Below, piece by piece: positions 23,850 to 33,267 of a stretch of 64,000 nt of DNA. The translations under genes were made by a program, and so were the position numbers. The DNA lies in contig CAVPDE010000005.1 in the NCBI GenBank assembly GCA_963702565.1, positions 62,001 to 126,000 on the forward strand. The letters run 5' to 3'. The notes under the pieces are model-generated. The model had not been told where the DNA came from. It ran no database searches and saw nothing but the letters and a program-made list of their open reading frames with translations. Positions within the stretch are counted from its first letter, which is position 1. Every line of letters starts with the position of its first letter. The DNA comes from CAVPDE01 sp963702565. Its GTDB lineage: Bacteria; Desulfobacterota; DSM-4660; Desulfatiglandales; HGW-15.

Positions 23850-25172
23850 GTGGAACACGTTGACATTCTTATCAAGAACGGCACCATCCTCACGATGGAC
23901 CCGCAACAAACCCTTATTCAAAAAGGATTCCTCTGCATCCGGGGGGATACCCTTTCCGCTGTTGCAAAGGGGGATCCACATGAGTTCCGCGCCGGTAAAA
24001 CGATCGACGCAAAAGGCGGCCTCATTCTTCCGGGGCTCATCAACGGTCACACCCACGCGGCCATGACCCTGTTCCGAGGGCTTGCCGACGACCTCCCTCT
24101 CATGGAGTGGCTCAATCACTACATCTTCCCTGTGGAGAGCCGGATGGACCGGGAATTCGTGCACGCCGGCAGCCTTCTTGCCTGCGCCGAGATGATCCTG
24201 TCCGGCACCACGACTTTCTGTGACATGTATCTTTTCGAAGATGAGGTCGCTGAAGCCGCTCAGTTTGCCGGGGTGCGTTGTCTTGTGGGCGAAGTGCTCT
24301 ATGATTTCCCTTCCCCCAACTACGGGCCTATCCAAGAGGGGCTGAAGTACACGGAAACCCTGATCAGGAAGTGGCAGGGCCACCCTCTGGTCTCCATTGC
24401 TGTGGAACCCCACGCCGTCTACACGTGCAGCCCGGACTTATTGGTTCGTGCGAATCAATTGGCCATGCAATACAAGGTTCCTCTCATTATCCATGTCGCG
24501 GAAAGCGCGAGCGAGATCGAGGAGGTGCAAAAGAAATACGGCAGAAGGCCTTTTGAACACCTCGAGTCCCTGGGCATTCTCGGACCCCACCTCATCGCCG
24601 ATCACTGCGTGCACCTGGATGACGCGGAGATCCGGAGGATGGTGACCCATGAGGTGAAAGCAGTCACCAATCCGGAGAGCAACATGAAGCTTGCCTCGGG
24701 CATCTCCCCTGTTCCGCGGTTGCTGGCCCAGGGGATTACCGTGGGACTGGGAACAGATGGATGTGCGTCCAACAACAATCTGGACCTTTTTGAAGAGATG
24801 GACACGACCGCTAAACTCCACAAGGTCGGCGCCATGGATCCCACGGTGCTGGATGCCTTTACCGTCCTGAAGATGGCCACTCTCTCAGGGGCAAAAGCTC
24901 TGGGCATGGCAGATCGCATCGGTTCCCTCGAAGTGGGTAAGAAGGGGGACGTGATCGTGATCGACACCCACAAACCTCACCTCACACCCATGTACAACCC
25001 CTATTCCCACGTGGTCTATGCGGCAAAAGGAAGTGACGTGAGCCACTCTCTTATCAACGGCAGGCTCGTCATGGAAGACAGGAAACTCCTGACCCTGGAT
25101 CTCGGGGAAGTGCTTCGCCACGCTGAGGAAATGTCGAAAAAAGTGCTTTCCTGGCTCTCCCCATCTCCTTAA
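23850..25172 (+). CDS. mtaD: 5'-methylthioadenosine / S-adenosylhomocysteine deaminase
   Basis: A 440-residue amidohydrolase. The metal site NGHTHAAMTLFRGLADD has H67 and H69. VEPHAVYTCSP, HVAESASEIEE, ADHCVHLDD and GTDGCASNNNLDLFEEM follow, a series typical of MtaD. It deaminates MTA or SAH to the inosine analogues, a route for recycling SAM by-products in anaerobes. GTG at 23850 is chosen because GGGAG is about 7 bases before it and homology starts there; the frame also holds TTG at 23814, inside the repeat. Confidence 0.9.
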   Translation: MEHVDILIKNGTILTMDPQQTLIQKGFLCIRGDTLSAVAKGDPHEFRAGKTIDAKGGLILPGLINGHTHAAMTLFRGLADDLPLMEWLNHYIFPVESRMDREFVHAGSLLACAEMILSGTTTFCDMYLFEDEVAEAAQFAGVRCLVGEVLYDFPSPNYGPIQEGLKYTETLIRKWQGHPLVSIAVEPHAVYTCSPDLLVRANQLAMQYKVPLIIHVAESASEIEEVQKKYGRRPFEHLESLGILGPHLIADHCVHLDDAEIRRMVTHEVKAVTNPESNMKLASGISPVPRLLAQGITVGLGTDGCASNNNLDLFEEMDTTAKLHKVGAMDPTVLDAFTVLKMATLSGAKALGMADRIGSLEVGKKGDVIVIDTHKPHLTPMYNPYSHVVYAAKGSDVSHSLINGRLVMEDRKLLTLDLGEVLRHAEEMSKKVLSWLSPSP

Positions 25173-25181
25173 ACAGACTAG

Positions 25182-25210
25182 TTGACATTGCCGTTTTTTT
25201 CTCATTGAAT
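25182..25210 (+). promoter_or_regulatory. sigma-70-type promoter upstream of the ATP-grasp gene
   Basis: TTGACA (25182-25187), a 17-base spacer with a T-run, and TTGAAT (25205-25210). The -35 is consensus, the -10 matches 4 of 6. It lies 51 bases before the GTG start. Confidence 0.55.
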
Positions 25211-25260
25211 GATAGGGAGTTGGTTTGTGAAATTTAATACTGCATATCTTTGGACATTGA

Positions 25261-26106
25261 GTGATTAAGAAAACAAACCAGTTTGTAGCCTTGGGGAGCA
25301 GGCTCAAAGGGGTGCCTGAGGTTTTGACCCTGGGGGTGAAACCGAATTTCATGGATTATTCCGAGGAAGAGAGAGATCTCATTGCAGGCGCCACCATGAT
25401 TCTTTATCCCACCGCCAACTATGCCCAGTTTTTCACCACCCTGGGAAAGCCTTTTTTCCCGAGCCTCGAGACGTGTCTTTATGCGGATGAAAAGATCAAA
25501 CAAAGCACTCTCTTCTCTATGCTGGGAATTCCGCATCCCAGGACAAGGTTTTATTACCACCTTCACCACCGCGACATCCTCGGGGATTTTTCTTTTCCTT
25601 TTGTTGCTAAGCTGCCGCGGGCTTCCAGCCGAGGAAGGGGCGTCTACAAGATCTCGAATCCGGAACAGCTGAACGCGTACCTCCGCTTGACCCCCATCGC
25701 CTACATCCAGGAATATCTGCCCCACGACCGCGACCTGCGCGTCATTCTGGTCAACTATGAGCCGATCCTCTCTTACTGGCGTCAGAGAGAGCCTTCAAAT
25801 TTCAGGGCCAATCTGCATCAAGGCGGCACCCCTCTATTTTTCGAAATCCCCTATGACGCTTTGTCGCTAGCGCAGGACACGGCGTTTCGGTGCAAATTCA
25901 ATGATGTGGGTTTGGACTTAATTCAATGCAGAGGGAAGTGGTACGTGATCGAAGCGAACATGGAATACGGCCGAGAAGGCCTGCGCATGAAAGGGATGAA
26001 CCTGAAAGAGATCCTGAGAGAGAAACTTCTGTCCGGCGAACTGATGTCTGCCCCGAGCGGGCAAGGCGATGGGGCGACCGCGGGACGGGCCGGTTGGGTG
26101 GTGTGA
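25261..26106 (+). CDS. ATP-grasp (RimK-like) ligase
   Basis: A 281-residue protein with the ATP-grasp plan: FPFVAKLPRASSRGRGVYKI (ATP Lys), YIQEYLPHDRDLRVILVN, and the metal-binding end CRGKWYVIEANMEYGREGL. This resembles RimK/LysX-type carboxylate-amine ligases. The substrate cannot be told. The start is GTG at 25261; the ribosome site is weak. It ends 4 bases before the PBP gene, so a cell-envelope link is possible but unproven. Confidence 0.75.
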   Translation: MIKKTNQFVALGSRLKGVPEVLTLGVKPNFMDYSEEERDLIAGATMILYPTANYAQFFTTLGKPFFPSLETCLYADEKIKQSTLFSMLGIPHPRTRFYYHLHHRDILGDFSFPFVAKLPRASSRGRGVYKISNPEQLNAYLRLTPIAYIQEYLPHDRDLRVILVNYEPILSYWRQREPSNFRANLHQGGTPLFFEIPYDALSLAQDTAFRCKFNDVGLDLIQCRGKWYVIEANMEYGREGLRMKGMNLKEILREKLLSGELMSAPSGQGDGATAGRAGWVV

Positions 26107-26110
26107 GCCG

Positions 26111-29100
26111 ATGAAGACGGTGAAGAGGCTTTTTCTCACATTGCTCATCCTGGGCTTCCTTTCATTCCTCGGCGGCGCCGCGCTCCTGTACAGCATCTAC
26201 GGCGACGTTGCCGAAGAAGCAAAGGAAAAGATCCAGCGCGGGGCCATCGACAGCATCGTTTTCTCCGAGAGTCCGGTCTACTACGACGACGGAGAGACCG
26301 TGCTGGGTGTTTTTTTCGACAAGACCCATCGCCGGTATATCGAATACACAAGCATTCCCCCTCACTTCATCAAGGCGCTGGTTGCCACAGAGGACAAAAC
26401 CTTCTTCACCCATCCCGGCTTCGACATCAAGGCCATTGTGAGAGCCATGATCGCCAACTACCGGGCAGGCCGCATTGCCCAGGGCGGCAGCACTCTGACC
26501 CAGCAGACGGCGAAAAACATATTCAGCCGGGAAAAACGATCCTACCAAGCCAAGCTCAAAGAGCTGATGGAAGCGCTGCTGCTCGAGCGGCAGTACACCA
26601 AAGAACAAATCCTCGAGATGTACATCAACCAGTTCTTCGTCACGGGGATCGGCAGAGGGCTGCGGATTGCGGCACAGTATTTCTTTGACAAAGAGGCCGA
26701 AGACCTGGACCTGGTGGAATGCGCCTTTATTGCGGGCTCCATCAAGAGCCCCAACCGGTTCAATCCTTTCACCAAAAGAACGGAAGCGGAGAAACGCGAG
26801 GCGCGGCGGGTGTCGAAGCAGCGGAAGGACCACGTGCTCGCCAACATGCTGGAGATGAACTACATCACGGCGCAGGAACACGAACAGGCCAAACAGAAGG
26901 ACGTGCCCTTCAAGCAGGGGAAATTGGGCTACCGGCTCAACGTCATTCTGGACTACATCCGCGAGCAGCTCGAGTCGGATTACTTCAAAAGCATTCTTTT
27001 TGACCAGGGGGTGGAGAACATCGCCACTTCCGGGATCAGGATCCACACGTCCGTGAACAAGGAAATGCAGGAGGGGGCGCTGCGGAGCATTCGGAAGCAT
27101 TTGCCCCTTCTTGACGTGAAGCTCTCCGGATACAGGGACGAGCTCTCCACCAAACGATACGAAGAGTTTGCGGAAGATCTCTCCGGAAAAGTCAAAACTG
27201 ACCTGCCCTTTCTCTGCAAGATCACTGCGATTCCTGCGGACAAACAGAATCCCCATCTGGTGGTTTCCTGCGGCGACAGCGAAGAGACCATTGATTACGA
27301 AGGTCTTCAACCTGTGGGGGACGCCTGGATCAAGGGGAAGAGCGGCGTGTGGACGAATTTCGAGAGACGAAATGTTCCGGATTTCTTGAAGCAGCTTCGG
27401 GTGGGAGATACCGTCCCAGTGCAATCCCTCCCCTCGGAATCCCCGAGCGGAAGAAAACTCATTCTGTCCGAGGTCCCTGAACTGGAGGGCGGCATCATCG
27501 TGATCCAGGGAGGGATGGTGAGGGCCATGGTGGGCGGTTTTTTCGACCGGTTCTTCAACCGCGCCACAGACGCCAAGCGGCAGCTGGGCTCTATCTTTAA
27601 ACCTCTGGTCTACGCGGCCGCTCTGCAGCTCAACTGGAACACCATGGACCCCCTGATCAATGAGCATGACCTCTTCCGCTATCAGAGCACCTTCTACCTC
27701 CCCAGGCCCGACCATCAGCCTGAATCCGACCGGGTCTCCATGACCTGGGCAGGAGCCAAATCCGAAAACCTTGCCACGGTCTGGCTCCTTTACCACCTCA
27801 CGGACCAGCTCAGCCCGGGGGAGTTCCATCAGGTGATCGAAGGGCTTGGTCTTAGCCGGCGTGACGACGAAACGTATGAGCAATATGCGGCCAAAATCCG
27901 GGACAAGTACGGCATCATGGTGGACAAAGAATCTCTTCTTGAAGCCGCTTTTGAGGAGGCCAAGAAAGAAATCGAGTCAGACCTCGTTTTCGGCGGCCAT
28001 GAAAAGGCCATCGAGTTTCTCCGACGTCTTCACTACAATCTGGACACGAGTGAACTCACCCTCCAGACCACTGAGGAGCATCAGATTTACCGCCTGAACT
28101 ATTCACGGCTCCAGTCCCTGAACGGGGATATGAAAAGGAGATTCGGCAGCCTCAAGGATCTCGTTACTCTTTACAGGGGCAACCAGGATCGGGCTCTGGA
28201 GACGATGATCAGGGCCGATCTCCCCTACTTTTGTCTTCAACACCAGGAAGACGGCGACTCCCATGTGCTCTTCTCGGCTGCACCGCAGCCCAGCCCCCTC
28301 CCCTCCTGTGAATCCCTTGCCTTTGACAAGGCGTTCGAGGTGCTCCAGGGGGTCACCGAAGAGGACGTGTGGCTCGAGGGGGTCATCCCTTCAAGAACGA
28401 TAGACCTGCTGGACAGCCACTCCAAGGAGATTTACGACAAGTGGGCTCCAAAGAGAAAGTATGACGTGGAAGTTCTCTACAATCTCAGTGACTTCAGAAG
28501 GCTGGTGAACCTTCTCTACATCACGAGGCTTTCGGAGCAGATGGGGATTTCCACAAAACTGGATCCGGTGCTTTCTTTCCCGTTGGGCGCCAATTCGATC
28601 AGCATCCTGGAAGCGGCGCTCGCCTATGAAACGATCATGACGGGAAAGGTTTATCCCCTTGGGGACAAACCCACCACGGGCATGGCGCCGATCATTACCA
28701 GGATCGTGGACAGACAGGGCAGAACCGTCTGGGAGTACACCCCGCAACCCAAGCAAGTTCTCTCTGAGAGGGTTTCGACGCTCGTGACGGACATCCTGAG
28801 GGCGGTCATGGACAATGGCACCGGCCGAAGTGCGAAAGAGGCGATCCGGCTCAACATGCAGGCGGAGGAGGAAAAGATGAGCGTTCTCATCAAGACCTAT
28901 GGCAAAACCGGGACAGCGAATCGCTTCACCAACTCCAGCTTTGTCGGTTTTGTGCCGGGCCCTGACATAAAATCCGGGGCGATCGGGCTTGAAAACGGAT
29001 ATGTGGTTGCAAGTTACGTCGGATATGATGACAATCGCCCCATGAAGTCGAGACACATCTCCATTTACGGTTCTGCCGGCGCGCTCCCGCTCTGGATCGA

Positions 29101-29374
29101 TTCGGTCAACATGATCGTGAACAGCCCCCAGTATCGCAAGAGCCTCCAAATGGCGGATCTGGTTTTTGGCACGGGCTCCGAGGAGACGGCCACAGGTGAG
29201 GCCTTTCGAAAGGTCCCTCTTTCACCCAAGAGCGGGCTTCCTGCGACGCTGGGGAATGAACCCGCGACCGGGAATCTTCCCAGGGCACTGACGGAACTTG
29301 AATTGCAGGACAACACATGGACATTGAAAAGAGTTTTTGAGCCCCCCCAAGGAGTCCAGCATGGCAAAGAATAA
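26111..29374 (+). CDS. class A penicillin-binding protein (PBP1A-like) with enlarged transpeptidase domain
   Basis: A 1087-residue bifunctional peptidoglycan synthase anchored by one N-terminal membrane segment (about 5-28). The GT51 transglycosylase has catalytic E94 in ATEDKTFFTHPGFD and the GGSTLTQQTAKN motif. The transpeptidase has S494-IF-K497, S551-E-N553 and K932-T-G934. The SxN to KTG distance of about 380 residues is far longer than the usual 150-180, so about 200 residues of charged helical sequence are inserted. All active-site residues are present. ATG 26111 is chosen over the longer frame. The end overlaps the lipoprotein gene by 14 bases. Confidence 0.88.
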   Translation: MKTVKRLFLTLLILGFLSFLGGAALLYSIYGDVAEEAKEKIQRGAIDSIVFSESPVYYDDGETVLGVFFDKTHRRYIEYTSIPPHFIKALVATEDKTFFTHPGFDIKAIVRAMIANYRAGRIAQGGSTLTQQTAKNIFSREKRSYQAKLKELMEALLLERQYTKEQILEMYINQFFVTGIGRGLRIAAQYFFDKEAEDLDLVECAFIAGSIKSPNRFNPFTKRTEAEKREARRVSKQRKDHVLANMLEMNYITAQEHEQAKQKDVPFKQGKLGYRLNVILDYIREQLESDYFKSILFDQGVENIATSGIRIHTSVNKEMQEGALRSIRKHLPLLDVKLSGYRDELSTKRYEEFAEDLSGKVKTDLPFLCKITAIPADKQNPHLVVSCGDSEETIDYEGLQPVGDAWIKGKSGVWTNFERRNVPDFLKQLRVGDTVPVQSLPSESPSGRKLILSEVPELEGGIIVIQGGMVRAMVGGFFDRFFNRATDAKRQLGSIFKPLVYAAALQLNWNTMDPLINEHDLFRYQSTFYLPRPDHQPESDRVSMTWAGAKSENLATVWLLYHLTDQLSPGEFHQVIEGLGLSRRDDETYEQYAAKIRDKYGIMVDKESLLEAAFEEAKKEIESDLVFGGHEKAIEFLRRLHYNLDTSELTLQTTEEHQIYRLNYSRLQSLNGDMKRRFGSLKDLVTLYRGNQDRALETMIRADLPYFCLQHQEDGDSHVLFSAAPQPSPLPSCESLAFDKAFEVLQGVTEEDVWLEGVIPSRTIDLLDSHSKEIYDKWAPKRKYDVEVLYNLSDFRRLVNLLYITRLSEQMGISTKLDPVLSFPLGANSISILEAALAYETIMTGKVYPLGDKPTTGMAPIITRIVDRQGRTVWEYTPQPKQVLSERVSTLVTDILRAVMDNGTGRSAKEAIRLNMQAEEEKMSVLIKTYGKTGTANRFTNSSFVGFVPGPDIKSGAIGLENGYVVASYVGYDDNRPMKSRHISIYGSAGALPLWIDSVNMIVNSPQYRKSLQMADLVFGTGSEETATGEAFRKVPLSPKSGLPATLGNEPATGNLPRALTELELQDNTWTLKRVFEPPQGVQHGKE

Positions 29375-30782
29375 ACCTTCCACTCGATTGATCCTGGGTG
29401 CTCTTTTTTTGCTGACCCTCACAGGCGCCTGCCAACCCGCGCTTCAGAGAGAACCGGTGAGCGCAAGGCAGGACTTGACGCCCCCTCTCGCCCTCTCGGT
29501 CGAAGCGCTTGACAGGCGTATCCTTTACCTGAGCCGTGTCCTGGAAACTCAGGACCTTTCAATGGACGACAGGCAACTCGCACAGGATCTTCTGGCCTCT
29601 TACAGGGGTCTCAGAACCGCTTCCCAGAGCGGTTCTTTGAGGCAGAATACTTCTCCAATGGTGAACATGTTGTTGAGAAATCTCGAGCAAATGGAAAATC
29701 GGTATTTCACTAAACAATCCGTAGCCCCAGGCCTTTCCGCAGAGGGAGTTCAACAGCTTGCGATCAAGAGGAAGAAAATCCTGGAGGCCTTTTCTGCAGG
29801 CCAGGATCAGGCGGTGATTGACGGGATTCTGGAGTTGGAGAAAACGTTCGGCCCTGACTTGATCACGCCGGACCTAAGTCTCCTGTTCGCGCTTTCCCTC
29901 GGGAAAAAGGGAACCTTTACCACAGCGCTCAGCGTCGGGCAGGATGCAGCCGCCCAGCTTGAGGGAAGGCCTGACGTGGTCCAGCTGCGCAGCCAGATGA
30001 TCGAATGGCAGCTCGCGCTCGGCAATGAGAAAGAGGCGAAGGAAATCTACGATAAATTGAGGCTGAAGACCAGTGAGCGAGAGGCTCTGGTCAAGGCGCT
30101 GGAACAGAAGATTGCTCCCGACGGCTCGAAAGGGACTTCACCTGAGACTGCTGCGATCAGAGGGGATCTGACAAAGGCGGACTTGGAGCGTGATCTGAGA
30201 GACGCCCTCGCAAAGGCTGAGGGGTTCGCGCAAATAGGAGACTTTGGGAGAGCGAAGTTTATCCTCTTCCAGCAACGGATCCGCTTTGATGAAGGGCCGG
30301 AGACGGAACGGATCGACCAGGCTCTGAAATCCGTTGAAATGGCAGAGGAGAAGGCCCGGCAGCAGCCGAAAACCGAGGTGGCGGCGGCAGAGCCTGCCAG
30401 AGATCTCCAGAAGGAACTCCAGCATGAAGCCCGAAAACAAGATAGCCTGAAACTCGCTTCGTCACTCATTCGAAGCGAAAAGTATGAAGAAGCCATCGTG
30501 AAGCTCGATGAATTGCCTCCCTCTGATCCGGAGGTCAAGGAACTCAAGAACATGGCGGTGGAAAAAATCATCAACCGTGAACGCAACAAGGCAGCACAAC
30601 TGTTTCTTGCGGCAAGCAAAACCAAAGATCCTGCCAAAAAGGAGGAACTCCTGAATTCCTCCTACAACACTCTGAAGGCCGTCGCCGACAAATACCCTGC
30701 TTCGCCTTTGACTCCAAAGGTTCAGCAGCACATGAACCAGGTCACCAAAGAGATTGCGAAGGTGAAGAAGAGAGAAGGTTGA
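29361..30782 (+). CDS. probable outer-membrane or inner-membrane lipoprotein with helical repeats
   Basis: A 473-residue protein with a lipoprotein signal: positively charged start, hydrophobic stretch LILGALFLLTLTG, then the lipidated Cys in TGAC. The mature part is highly helical and charged, with TPR-like pieces (FALSLGKKGTFTTALSVGQDAA, LIRSEKYEEAIVKLDEL, and a C-terminal NTLKAVADKYPASP similar to BamD-type TPRs). No enzyme motif is seen. The start ATG at 29361 (AAGGAG upstream) lies within the end of the PBP gene, which suggests coupled translation and a role in cell-wall assembly, such as a PBP activator; that role is inference. Confidence 0.68.
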   Translation: MAKNKPSTRLILGALFLLTLTGACQPALQREPVSARQDLTPPLALSVEALDRRILYLSRVLETQDLSMDDRQLAQDLLASYRGLRTASQSGSLRQNTSPMVNMLLRNLEQMENRYFTKQSVAPGLSAEGVQQLAIKRKKILEAFSAGQDQAVIDGILELEKTFGPDLITPDLSLLFALSLGKKGTFTTALSVGQDAAAQLEGRPDVVQLRSQMIEWQLALGNEKEAKEIYDKLRLKTSEREALVKALEQKIAPDGSKGTSPETAAIRGDLTKADLERDLRDALAKAEGFAQIGDFGRAKFILFQQRIRFDEGPETERIDQALKSVEMAEEKARQQPKTEVAAAEPARDLQKELQHEARKQDSLKLASSLIRSEKYEEAIVKLDELPPSDPEVKELKNMAVEKIINRERNKAAQLFLAASKTKDPAKKEELLNSSYNTLKAVADKYPASPLTPKVQQHMNQVTKEIAKVKKREG

Positions 30783-31708
30783 AGTCTTTCGAAGACATCG
30801 AAGTGGTCGGCCTCGGCCAGGCCTGTGTCGATTACCTGGGCAGGGTTCCGTCCTACCCTCGAGAGGACGGCAAGATGGAACTCCTGGATCTCCGGAGCCA
30901 GTGCGGCGGACCCGCCTCCACCGCTCTGGTGACCCTTTCCCGCCTCGGCATTAAGACATCTTTCCTCGGTTCTGTTTCCGACGATCCCATTGGAGTGGAA
31001 GTTCTCAGGGGGCTAAGAGTGGATCGGGTGGACTACTCTTTTGTGAAAATCACGCCGGGCCACACCTCCCAGTTTGCGTTCATCGCCGTAAGCAGAGAAA
31101 GCGGGAACAGGACTATTTTCTGGCACAGGGGAAGCGCCCCTCCTCTCAAGAAAGAAGAGGTGGACTTTTCGCCATTCTCACATGCCAAGGTGCTCCATCT
31201 CGACGGCCTGATGATCGAGGCCTCGATCGAGGCGGCAACACAGGCAAGGGCAAGGGGTCTGAAGGTGGTCCTCGATGCAGGAACCATGCGTGAGGGCTCT
31301 CTGGAATTGGTGTCCCGGATTGACGTGCTCATTGCTTCTGCACGCTTCGCAGCGCCGCTGGTCGGTGAGGATCCCCCGGCGGAGAAGGCCCTTGAAGCGC
31401 TGTCCCGCTTCGGTCCAAAGGAGATCGTGGTCACGCGCGGCACCCAGGGCAGCGTGGGATGGAACAGAGGGGAAATCGTTTCACAGAGCGCTTTCCCCGT
31501 GGATGTTGTGGACACGACAGGCGCAGGAGACGTTTACCACGGAGCGTACATCTACGGCCTGCTGAAGGGCTGGAACATGAAAACCTGCATGCGATTCGCC
31601 TCCGCCGCCTCCGCCTTGAAATGCAGGGCCATCGGCGCCAGAGCAGGAATCCCAACCCTCCACGAGGTCACACGGTTTCTGGAAGCCTATCCCCCTATTC
31701 CTCCTTGA
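30779..31708 (+). CDS. PfkB-family sugar kinase
   Basis: A 309-residue ribokinase-like enzyme. The N-terminal signature GLGQACVDYLGRVPSYPREDGK and CGGPASTALVTLSRLG matches the sugar-binding lid. The second PfkB signature VDTTGAGDVYHGAYIYGL contains the anion hole and catalytic Asp. The substrate could be ribose, fructose 1-phosphate, adenosine or another sugar. The likely start is TTG at 30779, overlapping the lipoprotein stop (TTGA). The 3' end overlaps the convergent dinB by 14 bases. Confidence 0.82.
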   Translation: MKSFEDIEVVGLGQACVDYLGRVPSYPREDGKMELLDLRSQCGGPASTALVTLSRLGIKTSFLGSVSDDPIGVEVLRGLRVDRVDYSFVKITPGHTSQFAFIAVSRESGNRTIFWHRGSAPPLKKEEVDFSPFSHAKVLHLDGLMIEASIEAATQARARGLKVVLDAGTMREGSLELVSRIDVLIASARFAAPLVGEDPPAEKALEALSRFGPKEIVVTRGTQGSVGWNRGEIVSQSAFPVDVVDTTGAGDVYHGAYIYGLLKGWNMKTCMRFASAASALKCRAIGARAGIPTLHEVTRFLEAYPPIPP

Positions 31709-32867
31709 TAAGACTTCCCCTCTTGATGGCTTCCCGGCCAAACTTTTCGGTGATGGAGTCCATGGCTTTTTCCACTTCATGCCATGAGCCGTCGCGACCG
31801 CTCTTTGCATCGAACAGGTTCAATTGCGTGGTTCCACTTTGAGTTCTCCCGAACCCGGAAACCGCAATGCCGATGAGGCGGTACTTCTCCGACAGGTCCA
31901 CTGCTTCAAGAAGCCTGAGGCCGTGTTCATAAAGAATCTTGGCCGAATCCGTGGCTTCGCTGAAGCTCATGCTCCTTGTGATTCGAACGAAATCCGCCCT
32001 GCGCAGCTTCAGGGTCACGGTACTTGCCTTGAGCTCATTTCTCCTCAACCGGCGGCCGACCTCCTCGGCCTGCACCAGGAGTTCCTTCCTGAGCACTTCA
32101 AAATCATTCGTATTCTCTTCAAAGGTCTCTTCACTGCTGATGGATTTCGCATCCGTGTGCGAGACAACGGCTGAGTCATCCGTGCCTTCTGCAAATTGGA
32201 GCAGCGTGTAAGCAAATTTCCCAGCTACTTTGAGCAGAGCCGTTTCAGGCAGCGCAAGCAGATCGCCAAGCGTGGTCACCTTCAGCTTTTCCAGCCGATC
32301 CACGCTTTTCTTCCCGACTCCAGGGACTTTTCCTATGGGGAGGCTTTGCGCAACCTTTGCAGCGTCCCGGCTGGGAATAATGGTCAACCCGTCGGGCTTG
32401 TGTGTTTCAGAAGCCACTTTTGCGAGAAACTTGTTGGGCGCGATCCCTGCGGAGCAACTCAAGGAAGTGAGCCTTCTGATCTCGTCCTTTATCCGCCGCG
32501 CAATTTGCTCCGGCGCTCCATGGAGCCGCTCCAACCCGGTGAGATCGAGGTACGCTTCATCAATGGATACCTGTTCGACGATGGGGGAGTACTTCTCCAG
32601 GATTTCCATGACCCGGTCGGACATTTCCTTGTACCGGCGCATCCGCACAGGGACAAAAATCCCCTGAGGGCACCTCTTCTTTGCCTGAAAGATGGGCATT
32701 GCAGAGCGCACTCCGAACTTTCTCGCCTCATAGCTCGCTGCTGAAACCACTCCCCGGTTGGAACTCCCTCCCACGATCACGGGCTTCCCTCGCAACTCCG
32801 GATGATCCAGCTGTTCCACGGATGCGTAAAAAGCATCCATGTCTATATGAAGGACAATCCTTTCCAT
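31695..32867 (-). CDS. dinB: DNA polymerase IV (Y-family, translesion)
   Basis: A 390-residue error-prone polymerase. Motifs in order are HIDMDAFYASVEQL (first metal Asp), SYEARKFGVRSAMP, SIDEAYLDLTG (catalytic Asp-Glu), the helix-hairpin-helix GKVPGVGKKSVDRLEKL, and the little-finger region with VTLKLRRADFVRITRS. ATG at 32867 begins exactly at the family start (MERIVLHIDMD); a frame extension to 32885 is possible. It starts 1 base after the stop of the DUF2784 gene and ends inside the convergent PfkB gene. No LexA box was recognised. Confidence 0.93.
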   Translation of the reverse strand: MERIVLHIDMDAFYASVEQLDHPELRGKPVIVGGSSNRGVVSAASYEARKFGVRSAMPIFQAKKRCPQGIFVPVRMRRYKEMSDRVMEILEKYSPIVEQVSIDEAYLDLTGLERLHGAPEQIARRIKDEIRRLTSLSCSAGIAPNKFLAKVASETHKPDGLTIIPSRDAAKVAQSLPIGKVPGVGKKSVDRLEKLKVTTLGDLLALPETALLKVAGKFAYTLLQFAEGTDDSAVVSHTDAKSISSEETFEENTNDFEVLRKELLVQAEEVGRRLRRNELKASTVTLKLRRADFVRITRSMSFSEATDSAKILYEHGLRLLEAVDLSEKYRLIGIAVSGFGRTQSGTTQLNLFDAKSGRDGSWHEVEKAMDSITEKFGREAIKRGSLIKEE

Positions 32868-32868
32868 T

Positions 32869-33267
32869 TCACGATGGCATCCCATGAAAATGTTTTTTAA
32901 TGCTGCTCCACCATCCCGCCTTCTTAGCCCAATAGCCGTAGACGAGAAGGTAAAGAGCCGTCAGGACGATCTCCCCTCCCCTGAGAAGGTTTTCGGGGAT
33001 ATCCGGGTAGATGAACTTCTCTAGGCCTCTTGCAATAAAAGAGATTGAATAGGTGGAATGCGGCTCATGAAGCGAACGAAGGTGGTTTTCCACGTGCGTG
33101 AGGGGGCAGTACCATCCCAGCGCGTTAAGCCCCAGGGCGAACGCCAGACCTCCCAGGTGAACATAGGCGATTCCTGAACCTTTCAGGGCAAAGACAAAAC
33201 CGAAGACCAGAAAGAGAATCCACAAGAAATGAACGATAACGGTTATGTCAACGAGAAGGGACACCAT
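32869..33267 (-). CDS. DUF2784 membrane protein
   Basis: A 132-residue inner-membrane protein with about four hydrophobic segments. The DUF2784 pattern is visible: VHFLWILFLVFGFVFA, then LGGLAFALGLNALGWYCPLTHVENHLR, and LTALYLLVYGYWA at the end. The function is unknown. ATG 33267 overlaps the end of the TIM-barrel gene by 20 bases, so the genes form one operon with dinB downstream. Confidence 0.82.
   Translation of the reverse strand: MVSLLVDITVIVHFLWILFLVFGFVFALKGSGIAYVHLGGLAFALGLNALGWYCPLTHVENHLRSLHEPHSTYSISFIARGLEKFIYPDIPENLLRGGEIVLTALYLLVYGYWAKKAGWWSSIKKHFHGMPS

Noticed and set aside
26162..27883. 573-residue minus-strand frame opposite the PBP gene
   Set aside because: It is the shadow of the PBP coding sequence; no ribosome site or domain.
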